A stretch of DNA of 64,000 nucleotides. It comes from Rhodopirellula baltica SH 1 (GTDB taxonomy: Bacteria; Planctomycetota; Planctomycetia; Pirellulales; Pirellulaceae). Below the pieces are notes generated by a model. It was given only the letters and a program-made list of their open reading frames with translations. It was not told where the DNA came from and ran no database searches. The position numbers and the translations under genes were made by a program. Positions 38,312 to 47,318 of this stretch are shown piece by piece. The DNA is taken from contig NC_005027.1 in NCBI RefSeq assembly GCF_000196115.1, positions 806,001-870,000 of the forward strand, given 5' to 3'. How positions within the stretch are numbered: the first letter of the stretch is position 1; each line of letters begins with the position of its first letter.

Positions 38312-39309
38312 CCGAAAGCTCCGTTGGTTTTCAATAGGTAACCGACATAGCTGCAGTAGATCACAATCATCAGTACGCCTTCCCAGCGAACGATCGTTCG
38401 ACCGGTCCGGTACAGAATCCAACTGAGCATCGCGGCGATCACCATCAAAGGCATGTCCAGTCGCAGGATTTCGTCGGCAACGTTCAACCCGCTCGGGGCG
38501 ATGACGGAGGTGATGCCGAGGACCGCAACGATGTTCAACGTGGTGCTGCCAACGGCGTTGCCAATCGCGATTCCGCGTTCACCTTTGATGGTTGCGGCAA
38601 CGGAAGTGACCAGTTCAGGAAGCGAAGTTCCCGCAGACACGATCGTGAGACCGATAACCAATTCCGAAACGCCGAGAATACGTGCCATCGAGACGGCCCC
38701 GTCGACGAACAAGTCGCATCCGAAGACCAAGGCGGCGACACCGGCACTCAGCAGGATCAATTGCCAAACGATGACGGCAACCCGGCGACCCAAGGTCTCA
38801 GCGGCCTCTTCGACAATCTCTGGTGTCAGCAGGTCGTCGCTGATTGGTTGACTCCCCGACTTCTTTCCCAGTCGGTACGAAATTGCGAAGTAGCCAATCA
38901 TGATCAGAATCAACACGATTCCATCGAAGCGTCCAATGATTCCGTTCAAGGATGCGACCAGCATCGCGATGGTCGCGGCGATCATCACGGGAACGTCAAA
39001 GCGAGTGATCTGTCGATCGACCGGCAGCGGTGCGAACAGAGCACTGAAGCCGACAATCATCAACATGTTGAACAGATTGCTGCCGACGACGTTACCGATC
39101 GTGATGTCGGCTTGGCCGCGCAGAGCGGTTGCGAACGAAACGGCCATTTCAGGGGCGCTCGTTCCGAGCGAAACCACGGTCAGGCCCACGAACAGGGGAC
39201 TGAGCTTTGCCGCGATCGCCAAACGGGACGCACCGCGAACAACCCACTCGCCTCCGATCAAAAGAAGGAGGACGCCGCCGAGAATCTGGAGTGCAATGAT
39301 GCCATTCAT
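38308..39309 (-). CDS. CaCA-family Na+/Ca2+ exchanger (YrbG-like)
   Basis: A polytopic membrane antiporter of 333 residues exchanging Ca2+ for Na+ or H+. The two alpha-repeats, a hallmark of the family, are visible: GLTVVSLGTSAPEMAVSF with GNVVGSNLFNML in the first half, and GLTIVSAGTSLPELVTS with GNAVGSTTLNIV in the second half. About ten transmembrane helices surround a central loop (residues about 150-190). The frame is open to 39456, but the ATG at 39309 begins directly at the first helix (MNGIIALQILGGVLLLLIGGE). Translationally coupled to the flavoprotein gene downstream, which is an uncommon partner. Confidence 0.92.
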   Translation of the reverse strand: MNGIIALQILGGVLLLLIGGEWVVRGASRLAIAAKLSPLFVGLTVVSLGTSAPEMAVSFATALRGQADITIGNVVGSNLFNMLMIVGFSALFAPLPVDRQITRFDVPVMIAATIAMLVASLNGIIGRFDGIVLILIMIGYFAISYRLGKKSGSQPISDDLLTPEIVEEAAETLGRRVAVIVWQLILLSAGVAALVFGCDLFVDGAVSMARILGVSELVIGLTIVSAGTSLPELVTSVAATIKGERGIAIGNAVGSTTLNIVAVLGITSVIAPSGLNVADEILRLDMPLMVIAAMLSWILYRTGRTIVRWEGVLMIVIYCSYVGYLLKTNGAFG

Positions 39310-39324
39310 AGGCCCGAAAATAGA

Positions 39325-39361
39325 CAAGCGTGCCGTCTCGCAACAGGAGACGACACGCTTG
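39325..39361 (-). terminator. Intrinsic terminator of the Gly/Tyr/His-rich protein gene
   Basis: CAAGCGTGCCGTCTC, a 7-base GCAACAG loop, GAGACGACACGCTTG: a 15-bp stem with one mismatch. On the minus strand it is followed by TCTATTTTC, a T-rich run, as expected for the end of the gene stopping at 39453. It also lies just before the exchanger start. Confidence 0.75.
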
Positions 39362-39452
39362 AAAGTTGTTTCGGTGATCCAGGCATCAGGATCACACGTC
39401 GAAATGGTTTGCCTTTTGTGTGTCAGGCCATGACACCGCAGCCGAAACCGGA

Positions 39453-39824
39453 TCAATGATGACCACGACCGTGTCGACCGTAGTGCAGGTCATAGTGACC
39501 TGGTTGATAGTGGTAGTGGTTTCCGTGAGGAACCAAGGCTGGTGCGTGGTAATCGTAGTGTGGCCGGGCGTATGCACGGTAGCTGGACGAATAACGGCTT
39601 GGGTAAACAACCGGTCCGAAGGCTCGGTGGCCGTTGTTGTAGTGGCCGCCGTAATAGCTTCCATAGCGACTGCCGTATCGGCTTGGTCCATAGTTGCCGT
39701 AGCTGAAACCGCCGGTTCCGATGCTGAGCGAAAAGCCTTGCGCGTTTGCTTCCGGGGCGTCTGCCAAGAAGGTTGCGGCGACGGCGAGAACCGGGACGGC
39801 GATCCATTTGATCAATCGAGACAT
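39453..39824 (-). CDS. Small secreted Gly/Tyr/Ser/His-rich protein
   Basis: A 123-residue protein with a signal peptide (LIKWIAVPVLAVAATFLADAPEANA). The mature part is a low-complexity repeat of Gly, Tyr, Ser and Arg (YGPSRYGSRYGSYYGG), and the tail is His/Tyr-rich (HGNHYHYQPGHYDLHYGRHG). It has no recognised family. His- and Tyr-rich secreted sequences often bind metals or cross-link surfaces; that is only a suggestion. The start ATG at 39824 has a good Shine-Dalgarno (GGAG about 9 bases upstream), and the stop precedes the terminator hairpin at 39325-39361. Confidence 0.75.
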   Translation of the reverse strand: MSRLIKWIAVPVLAVAATFLADAPEANAQGFSLSIGTGGFSYGNYGPSRYGSRYGSYYGGHYNNGHRAFGPVVYPSRYSSSYRAYARPHYDYHAPALVPHGNHYHYQPGHYDLHYGRHGRGHH

Positions 39825-40117
39825 TGTTTTTTTCTCCGTAGAAAACTTGTTCCGCCGCGTGATGCCGCCTTGGCATCGGTTCACAAAGTCGCGTGAAACT
39901 CATTTCGAAGAAGAATCAAAGCAAGCCTGGGACCAAACGGTGCCAATTCGTCACGGAATCTGAATGAAAGCGGAAAACGTTGGCTTTCTGAGAAGAAATC
40001 CCGATTTGGAGCGCGGGCCGACGAGCGATGTCGCTCCAAAGTGCAGTCAAATTGATGTCGCTTCTCGTTGCATGTTGAGACAAACGGCACCCGAATGGGG
40101 AGAGTTGCGGTCGAGGG

Positions 40118-40393
40118 TTATCGACCCAACCAGGGCATCGCGTCGGCACTCAGGCGGTTTCGGACCGGTCCCGGCAGCGGTTGCTGATAGCTGGGCGGCC
40201 GGCTTCCTTGGTCGTTCGGGCCGATATCAGTCAGCGGATAGGGATCGTGCACGATCGCGCGAGCTTGTTGTTGGTTCATGGTTCCCGGTGCAGGCAACAC
40301 ACCGCGACCGCGGCAACCAGCGGACAGGCCAGCGAGAAGAACCAGCGAAGACACGCCAGCGAGCGAGCATACGCGCAGGGAGGAGTTGCGCAT
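40118..40393 (-). CDS. Short lipoprotein, unknown function
   Basis: A 91-residue predicted lipoprotein. The signal SSLVLLAGLSAGC ends in a good lipobox (LSAGC), with Cys at about residue 27. The mature part is short, Pro/Gln-rich (QGSRPPSYQQPLPGPVRN) and without any motif. The start ATG at 40393 is chosen over an upstream ATG at 40423 because the signal peptide begins there and an AGGACC lies just before it. It is probably a cell-envelope protein. Confidence 0.65.
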   Translation of the reverse strand: MRNSSLRVCSLAGVSSLVLLAGLSAGCRGRGVLPAPGTMNQQQARAIVHDPYPLTDIGPNDQGSRPPSYQQPLPGPVRNRLSADAMPWLGR

Positions 40394-40660
40394 GAGATCG
40401 GTCCTGAAAAGTAGGAGAGACACGGATTGGGAGGGCGGCGTTGCCGGGGAGGGTTGGGAAGAGCAAGCTGCCGGCGGGTCACGTCATTGAATGAAATGAC
40501 CCTACATGAATTCATCGAACGATCGCGATGCCGCCTGGAAGGCTTCCCGTCCTGCGAAGCGAAAAGGGCGGACGGCAGGTTGGATTGATCCGGTCGATTC
40601 CGGTTGAAACGTTTATTCAAATGGCGTGTCGATCAGAGACCGGCTCTGTCTTGCGATCGT

Positions 40661-41710
40661 TCAAAATGAGAAATATCGCAACCAGTTTCTGAAACCTTGT
40701 CCGGGAACGTACGCGACCGGTTGGCCCCAAAGTCCAGGTCCGACTTGGACGGGGTTGGTGCCTTGGCCAAAGTCAATCAGTGCGCCAGCCGGACCGGCGG
40801 GAAGTGTCGTTGATGCAACTGGTGGAACCGTTGCAACGCCCGGATAAACACTGGCGGGAATGACCGCGGGAGCAGCAATCTGTGCCGGTGGTGCGATGTA
40901 GTTGACCGGTGTCACTCCGGCCGGCGCCGCGCAACCCTGTCCGTATCCGTAACCGGAATAGGGGCTCATCGCGGAGTATTCGCTCGGTGCCGTGATGAGT
41001 GCGCAGTTGCTCATCGTTGCAAAGCCACCGTTGCTCAGTTGTGGTGGTGGAACCGGAGCGTAATCCGTTGGTGGAGGACCGATGGTATTGGGCACAAACG
41101 TCGGATTGCCACCCAAGACATCGTTCGGAACGGGACTGGGTTGTGGTAACGATCGACCTTGCGAAAAGCTGTCGTTCCGTAGCGAGTTGCCAGGAGCAAC
41201 GTTTCCGGGGGCAACGGTTCCTGGAACAACCACATTTCCGTTGGGTTGCGCCGCACCTTGGTTGGGCAACGCGGCCGAAGGTGGAGGATTGTTCAATGGA
41301 GGTGCGGCGAATGAAGGCTGCGTCGGCACCGGCGCAGAATCGGCCGGTGGCGTGAATGTTTGCGGTCCGCCCATATCGCCGGGCAACGAAAATCCGTTTG
41401 ACTGCATCGCAACCTGTCGCACGTTGGGATCGTACGTGCGAGACTGGTTAGTCGATGAATTGTTCGACCGGTAGGACGTTGGCGTGATCACCGTGCTCTG
41501 GATCACCGTGTTCTGGTTCGCTCTTTGACGACGAGCGGTTTCAGTTTGGTCAACTGCGCTGGGGGAACCGATCGGTCGAAACGGCAATGATTGCTGGGCC
41601 CACAACGTTTCAGGCGAAGCTAGCGTTGCTCCACCGGCCAACATAACGATGGCTGCGATGAGCGGGCGAGCGCGTTTGGGTTGCGAATCGTTGGTCAGAT
41701 TGCGGTTCAT
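40661..41710 (-). CDS. Secreted Pro/Asn/Gln-rich protein
   Basis: A 349-residue exported protein. A signal peptide (RPLIAAIVMLAGGATLASPETLWAQ) precedes a long low-complexity region rich in Pro, Asn, Gln and Ser (PPLNNPPPSAALPNQ, NVVVPGTVAPGNVAPGN). There are few charged residues. The C-terminal about 60 residues (VTPVNYIAPPAQIAAPAV ... QGFRNWLRYFSF) may be a structured end with aromatic residues. No enzyme motif is seen, and a structural role in the planctomycete envelope is possible. It is divergent from the radical-SAM gene with only 45 bases between the two starts, so the promoters must overlap. Confidence 0.68.
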   Translation of the reverse strand: MNRNLTNDSQPKRARPLIAAIVMLAGGATLASPETLWAQQSLPFRPIGSPSAVDQTETARRQRANQNTVIQSTVITPTSYRSNNSSTNQSRTYDPNVRQVAMQSNGFSLPGDMGGPQTFTPPADSAPVPTQPSFAAPPLNNPPPSAALPNQGAAQPNGNVVVPGTVAPGNVAPGNSLRNDSFSQGRSLPQPSPVPNDVLGGNPTFVPNTIGPPPTDYAPVPPPQLSNGGFATMSNCALITAPSEYSAMSPYSGYGYGQGCAAPAGVTPVNYIAPPAQIAAPAVIPASVYPGVATVPPVASTTLPAGPAGALIDFGQGTNPVQVGPGLWGQPVAYVPGQGFRNWLRYFSF

Positions 41711-41755
41711 GGTATCCCGTTCGTAAAAGCGTGATCTTGTTGGGGGTATCAATCT

Positions 41756-42766
41756 GTGGCGGACTGCATCAAGATCAATTCCATGACACGCAGGGAATCG
41801 AACTTGTTTACCAACCCCTCACCACAAGAAGTGCTGGTATCGCGAGAAGACGCGACGGTTGTTGATTTGGAACGTCGCAACCGGGATGCCAGTCGACCCA
41901 ATTCTGTCTTCGTGGAACTGGAAGCTGCTAATCGCCGTCGTGGTCAGCGATCGGAGATGACTCAGGTGCTGACATTGTTGCTTGCTTCGTCGGAATGTTC
42001 ACTGCGATGCACCATGTGTGATTTGTGGCGGAACACGCTGAGTGAACCAACCCCAGCGGGGGCACTGCCCGAGCAGATCCGATTTGGTTTGCGGTACTGG
42101 CGAGAGCAAACCGGTCGCAAATCGGGCGGAACGATCAAGCTTTACAACAGCGGCAATTTTTTCGACCCGCGAACGACGCCGTCAGTGGACGACGATGAGT
42201 TCCTCCGTTTGTGTGAACCGTTTGATCGCGTGGTGGTTGAGAACCATCCGCTGATTGGAACACGACGTTTGTTTGAGTTCGGGAAACGTTTGCGAGGGAA
42301 ACTGGAAATTGCAGTCGGACTGGAATCCATCGCGCCGCGGATGTTGGATCGATTGAACAAACGACTTCGCCCAGGGCAATTTTTTCAATTTGCTCAACAG
42401 CTGAAAGAAGCGTCCTTCGATCTGCGTGTGTTCTTGATTCATGGGCTGCCGTGGTTGGCTCCCATGGAATCGTATGCATGGACCATCGCTTCGGCACGGT
42501 TTGCTGCCGCGGCGGGAGCTCGTCATATCAGTTTGTTGCCGTGTCGAACGGGCAACGGTTTCATGGACCGGTTGGCCAATGAAGGCATCTTTCGTCCGCC
42601 GACTCGAAACCAGATGCAGGTCGTGATGGATGCTCTCGAAAACGATTCGCGATTTGATCACGGACCCGTGTTGACTCTGGACACGTGGGGATTGGAACCG
42701 GAACCAATCGAATTGAACCAAAGCGTGCCCGCGAAAACGAAGAGTGATGCGACGCAAGATGCCTGA
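41756..42766 (+). CDS. Radical SAM enzyme of unknown substrate
   Basis: A 336-residue radical S-adenosylmethionine protein with the [4Fe-4S] cysteine motif in SSECSLRCTMCDLW (C-x3-C-x2-C, about residues 81-88). The barrel strands continue through GGTIKLYNSGNFFDP and LEIAVGLESIAPR, and the HGLPW segment near the active site is clear. It resembles the Elp3-like/TIGR01210-type group more than the tRNA-modifying families, but I cannot assign the reaction. The start is a GTG at 41756, with an alternative ATG at 41783. Its last codons overlap the following FAD gene by 23 bases, so the two are probably one operon. Confidence 0.82.
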   Translation: MADCIKINSMTRRESNLFTNPSPQEVLVSREDATVVDLERRNRDASRPNSVFVELEAANRRRGQRSEMTQVLTLLLASSECSLRCTMCDLWRNTLSEPTPAGALPEQIRFGLRYWREQTGRKSGGTIKLYNSGNFFDPRTTPSVDDDEFLRLCEPFDRVVVENHPLIGTRRLFEFGKRLRGKLEIAVGLESIAPRMLDRLNKRLRPGQFFQFAQQLKEASFDLRVFLIHGLPWLAPMESYAWTIASARFAAAAGARHISLLPCRTGNGFMDRLANEGIFRPPTRNQMQVVMDALENDSRFDHGPVLTLDTWGLEPEPIELNQSVPAKTKSDATQDA

Positions 42767-44276
42767 TTCGTCGACCGAATATGACGTTGCCATCTTGGGA
42801 GGTGGTTTTTCCGGAGGCTTGCTGGCTTGGGTTTTAGCCGCTCGAGGCATGCGAGTGTTGCTGGTTGAGCGAGAACGATTTGGTCGCTTTGCCATCGGGG
42901 AATCAAGCACGCCGATGGCAGACTTGGTGCTGCGACAGCTTGGGAAAAAGTACGAGTTGCCACAGCTGCACGCTTTGTCGACTTATCCGAGTTGGAAGGA
43001 GGCATTTCCCAATTTGCGATGCGGAAAGAAACGCGGGTTCAGTTACTACCATCACGGCGGAGTGCCAAGTGACCATCGCATCGACGATGGGTTTCACGAA
43101 TACAAAGATCAGACGACCAGTCCCAAACGAAATAGTTTGCTGGTAACGGCAAGTCCCAGTGACACTTGGGCGGACACGCATTGGTTGCGAAGCGATGTCG
43201 ATGCGTTTTTTATCAAGCAGGCGACCCTCGTGGGTGCGGATTGCCGGGAGTGCACCGAAGTTGTTTCGGCGGAGATGGGTGAGCCCATTCGGCTGACACT
43301 TTGCAAACGCACGAGTAATGATGACGAGCGAGCAAGCCAGATGGTCTCGTCCCGATGGTTGATCAACGCCTCGGGACGATTCGGTGTGTTGCCGGAGAAC
43401 TTGGCCGCTTCCATCGGATTGCGACGAGTCGACCAGCGATTGCAAACGAGTACCCGCAGCGTGTTCGCACACTTTCGCAATGTGGGATCATGGACGGATG
43501 AATTGCGACGGACGAACCAACTGGGTGACGACGAACCCTTTGATCCGGATGACGCGGCTCAACACCATTTGACCGAAGATGGGTGGATGTGGATGCTGCG
43601 TTTGGATCACGGCGTCACCAGTGTCGGGTGGACTCAGCCCAGTGGTCGCGATCGCGTGGATTGGCAGCGGTATGCAAGTTTGCAATGCATGATGCGCGAC
43701 GCGAAATTCGACGATGCGACTCCTGATTGGATTCGCGTCGACCGCGTTCAGCGAATGCAGTTGCCGATCAGGAAGCAGAACTACATCGCGATGCCAACCG
43801 CGGTGGCGACGATTGATCCACTGCACAGCACCGGGATCGCTCATGGATTGTGTGGTGTCGCTCGTTTGGTGGACACGCTGCTGAGCGAGCCGGTACGCCA
43901 GCAGGATCTGTTGGCCAGCTACGCAGAGACCGTCGAACGCGAATTGATGCGGATCGATTCGCTGGTGGCGATGTGTTACCGATGCTTACGCAGCATGTCG
44001 CGGTTTGAGGCCGTCTCGATGTTGTACTTTGCCGCCGCAATCCACTCAGAAGAGTTCTTGGCATCCGGCGGTAACATGCACTCGCCGTTGTGGTTGTTGG
44101 GGAATGCTGAATTTGGACACCTGATCGATGCCACCAACCGGCAACTGGATCGCAACACTGCCGACACTGATTTGTGGAATTGGTTGCGACCTCGATTGGA
44201 ACCGTTCCAAACCGCGGGTTTGCTCGATCCGGCGGTCGGTGGACGTTATCGCTACACCGGCGAGGCGAAGGGTTGA
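42744..44276 (+). CDS. FAD-dependent oxidoreductase, halogenase/GGR-like
   Basis: A 510-residue flavoprotein of the tryptophan-halogenase / geranylgeranyl-reductase superfamily. The Rossmann motif is VAILGGGFSGGLLAWVLAARG, with the acidic residue in LLVERERFGR and the IGESSTPMAD segment. The second FAD motif, ATIDPLHSTGIAHGLCGV, replaces the common GDAAGFIDPLFSSG form. I do not see the WxWxIP motif of true halogenases, so halogenation is not supported; the related MWMLRLDHG is present. The start overlaps the radical-SAM gene, suggesting a shared biosynthetic task. Confidence 0.78.
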   Translation: MMRRKMPDSSTEYDVAILGGGFSGGLLAWVLAARGMRVLLVERERFGRFAIGESSTPMADLVLRQLGKKYELPQLHALSTYPSWKEAFPNLRCGKKRGFSYYHHGGVPSDHRIDDGFHEYKDQTTSPKRNSLLVTASPSDTWADTHWLRSDVDAFFIKQATLVGADCRECTEVVSAEMGEPIRLTLCKRTSNDDERASQMVSSRWLINASGRFGVLPENLAASIGLRRVDQRLQTSTRSVFAHFRNVGSWTDELRRTNQLGDDEPFDPDDAAQHHLTEDGWMWMLRLDHGVTSVGWTQPSGRDRVDWQRYASLQCMMRDAKFDDATPDWIRVDRVQRMQLPIRKQNYIAMPTAVATIDPLHSTGIAHGLCGVARLVDTLLSEPVRQQDLLASYAETVERELMRIDSLVAMCYRCLRSMSRFEAVSMLYFAAAIHSEEFLASGGNMHSPLWLLGNAEFGHLIDATNRQLDRNTADTDLWNWLRPRLEPFQTAGLLDPAVGGRYRYTGEAKG

Positions 44277-44437
44277 GAACGTCGCAGGGATCGCCATGTC
44301 CGCTGTTTGTATTGACCTGGTGGGCAATTGATTTCGTCGTCATACCGAATGACAACAATTAGCCGATGGGCATTGGTCCCGATTGGTGTCTGATCAACTG
44401 CCGCCAGCGTGGTACAGCTCATTGAATCAGCAGGCGG

Positions 44438-47065
44438 CTAGGACTGGAACAGGTCTTCTTCCTCAGTTTGGTCGACTTCGATGAGGTGGGCGTTTTGGGT
44501 TGCTCGGCACAGGTCCAGTAGTTTCTGGGTCTGACGTAGCAGCGTGATCCATTCGACGTTTTCGCCGTTGGATGCCGCTTCTTCGATTTGCCGTGCGGAG
44601 TCGACGATCGGGGTCAGGTAGCTGGCATCCGCGATGTCGCACAGGTCGCGAGCAAGGTCACGCAGTTCCGTAATGTTTTGTGCGTCCATGGCTTCGGCGA
44701 TGCGTTCGATTTGCTGTCCGATCTTGAGCGCGGTCGGCTTTGGCACGGCGAACGAAATTCCGGTCGCTGTCGGCAGGCCCATCGCGCTTTCTTTGACGTC
44801 CGCTTCGATCTTGGTGAGGAAGTGATTCACCAATTCAGCGTCGAATTGTTTGCCGGCGCATCGTTTCAATTCCATCGCCGCGGTGGAGTGCGGTCGACCT
44901 TGCCGATAGGCATGGTCGGAAACGATGGAGTCATAGGTGTCGGCGATCGTGAGGATGCGAGCTTCCATCGGAAGTTCATCCAGTTTCAGATGCCGTTCGG
45001 TAGCGCCGCGTTCTGAGATCGCATGGTGGGCGCGGATGATGCGTTCCAGTTCGGGGCAATGGAACGTGCCCGCAACCATGTCCAATCCAATGGTGTTGTG
45101 ACGCCGCATGACTTTCCATTCTTCATCAGTCAGCGGTCCGGGTTTGTGCAGAACGTCATCTGGCACGCCGATTTTTCCGATGTCGTGCAGCAGAGCGGCG
45201 ATTTCCAACACATAAATGTCACGCTGACAAACCAATCCATCCGCGGCTTGAACGCACAGGTTCGCAACGCGTCGGCTGTGTTCCGCGGTCGCTGGGTCCC
45301 GGTACGCCAACGCGGAAACCAATGCCGTGACGGCATGGAACGGAAGGCTGACCAAGTTTGGATCGGCGACTTCTTCCGGTTGAGCTTCTTCTTCGCCGAG
45401 CACATCGACTCGATCGGGATCGAATGCGACCGACTGGTTTCGTCCGCCGCGTTTTGCAACGTAGAGGCAACTGTCGGCTTGGTTGATCAAGGATTGAACA
45501 TCCGTGGCGCCGAATTTCAGCTCGCTGACGCCGAGAGAAGCAGTCAGTCGTAGCGATTCGGGGTCTTCGAGGCGGATGTTCATCACCGCCAATCGAGTTC
45601 GCTCGGATTGTTCCATCGCTTCGTCCAGGTCATGGCCTGGCAGCATCACGCAGAACTCTTCTCCGCCGTAACGGCAGACAACTTGGTTCTCTTCGTGAAG
45701 GTCTCGCAGAACCTTGCTGACCTTGCGAAGGACTTCGTCGCCGGCATGGTGACCGTAGGTGTCATTGACGCTTTTGAAGTGGTCGATGTCGACCATGAAG
45801 CATGACAGCGGACGTCCGGCGTTGCGGTAGTCCGTCAGCATTTCTTCCATGCGTTCAAAGAATGCACGACGATTCAAGCAGCCGGTCAAGGCATCTCGAG
45901 TCGCGAGAATTTCGAGCTCTTGGTTCTTTTTCTGAATTTCGTCTTTGCTCAATCGCAACATCGACAACATGTTCTCGAGTTCGAGACGATGTTTCTCAAC
46001 GTGCGTGACGTCCTGGAAGGTGACCAGAGCACCCTTTTGTTTTTCATCTTCGCCGATGGGACCAGCGTTGACGCTGAAGACTCGGTGCACGCCATCACGG
46101 CCGGTCAATCGAAGGATCTCGCCGACGACGGATTTGCGTTGACTGATGGCCTGTGTCCATGGGAGTTCAGCATCCTTGGACGACTTCTCTCCGTTGCCAA
46201 AGACCCACGGCAAATCGGCGGCCAGACGATCCTGCAGTTCTTCGGGTTCATATCCGTTGGTGGCCAAGAAGTTATCGTTGGCGAGAACGATCTTGCCGTC
46301 TTTATCCAAGACAAGCAGTCCTTCAGCGAGCGTGTCGAGAGCCTGGCGAACGCGTTCGGGAACGACCTGCGTTCGCGAGAAGACGCCGAGGATCCGCATC
46401 ATCAAGAATGAATACGAACCCATCCCGATCACGGTGAAGAAGATCAGCAGTCGAAGAATTCCTTCGTCGAGCAATCCGCCGAATGGACCGGCAAGGTTGC
46501 TGCGGAACGTGAATTCGAGGTTGCCCCACGTGCGGTCTTGAACCGTGATAGGGATGTCCAACCGGATGATGTCACCGTCGAGTTCGACGGTGGATTGCTT
46601 GGATCCGGGTTCGGTGGGTTCGACCCAGGTGGGGACGGACTCAACGGGTGCGGGATCGTCTGAGAGGAACAGGTCGTCATCGCGCGACGATGTGTCCTGG
46701 GCGCTCGCATTGCGCGTGTCGACCGACTTGGCTTCGCCGGATGATTTGGGTTTATTCCAGCAAATGCGGTGGTGTTTTGTATTGGCTTGCAAAATGCCGG
46801 ATTCGGTTCGCAGGCCTGCCGAGAGCAAGGATTCGTTTTGGCGAACGAGGGCATCCAGAGTGGTGTTCAGCTTTGCCCATCGATGCTGGCGAATGTCGTC
46901 GATCGATGCGATCGCAACGGTTTCGCAGAATTTGCGCCGCGCAGCTTCTTCGGCCAGCCGTGAATCGGGGATAAACCCGAGCCACTGAGCTCCGAGGATG
47001 AGACCCAATCCGATGCACACCAGTGCAAAGGCGAGTCGAAGCGATGCGAATACGGCTTGGAACAA
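44438..47065 (-). CDS. Membrane PAS-GGDEF-HD domain protein
   Basis: A cyclic-di-GMP-type signalling protein of 875 residues. Two transmembrane helices (about 5-30 and 205-225) flank a periplasmic segment; then a PAS domain (about 235-360, ANDNFLATNGYEPEEL), a short coiled coil, a GGDEF domain whose active site is RYGGEEFCVML (about 460), and an HD domain (about 590-740) with HDIGKIGVPDD and ARILTIADTYDSIVSDHAYR. The HD-GYP signature is broken: after HHAIS the DGxGYP stretch is ERGATERH, so phosphodiesterase activity is doubtful while the diguanylate cyclase site looks intact. The C-terminal about 130 residues are helical. It lies 253 bases downstream of the giant gene on the same strand. Confidence 0.9.
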   Translation of the reverse strand: MFQAVFASLRLAFALVCIGLGLILGAQWLGFIPDSRLAEEAARRKFCETVAIASIDDIRQHRWAKLNTTLDALVRQNESLLSAGLRTESGILQANTKHHRICWNKPKSSGEAKSVDTRNASAQDTSSRDDDLFLSDDPAPVESVPTWVEPTEPGSKQSTVELDGDIIRLDIPITVQDRTWGNLEFTFRSNLAGPFGGLLDEGILRLLIFFTVIGMGSYSFLMMRILGVFSRTQVVPERVRQALDTLAEGLLVLDKDGKIVLANDNFLATNGYEPEELQDRLAADLPWVFGNGEKSSKDAELPWTQAISQRKSVVGEILRLTGRDGVHRVFSVNAGPIGEDEKQKGALVTFQDVTHVEKHRLELENMLSMLRLSKDEIQKKNQELEILATRDALTGCLNRRAFFERMEEMLTDYRNAGRPLSCFMVDIDHFKSVNDTYGHHAGDEVLRKVSKVLRDLHEENQVVCRYGGEEFCVMLPGHDLDEAMEQSERTRLAVMNIRLEDPESLRLTASLGVSELKFGATDVQSLINQADSCLYVAKRGGRNQSVAFDPDRVDVLGEEEAQPEEVADPNLVSLPFHAVTALVSALAYRDPATAEHSRRVANLCVQAADGLVCQRDIYVLEIAALLHDIGKIGVPDDVLHKPGPLTDEEWKVMRRHNTIGLDMVAGTFHCPELERIIRAHHAISERGATERHLKLDELPMEARILTIADTYDSIVSDHAYRQGRPHSTAAMELKRCAGKQFDAELVNHFLTKIEADVKESAMGLPTATGISFAVPKPTALKIGQQIERIAEAMDAQNITELRDLARDLCDIADASYLTPIVDSARQIEEAASNGENVEWITLLRQTQKLLDLCRATQNAHLIEVDQTEEEDLFQS

Positions 47066-47318
47066 GAAAGTCGATCGAAAAATTCGGGATGGTTGACGTC
47101 AAATTCCACTCTGATTCGTCACACGCATGCGGTGACACGCGACCCGTCGGCCGCGAGAAATCAGTCGAGGAATTCCCTTTGGATAAGTCTTCGCCATGAA
47201 ACGTGGCACACCCGATATGGGAGGTGTACATCTGAGTTGACGTTAAAAAGTTGTGTCGTTGCTGACGGTTCAGCCGGCTGATCGGGCTGGTCGTTTCGTA
47301 ACGAGTTGTCCGGTGGTG

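Noticed and set aside
42744-44276. Calling the FAD gene a tryptophan halogenase
   Set aside because: I cannot find the WxWxIP motif required for halogenation, and the fold alone is shared by reductases and epoxidases.
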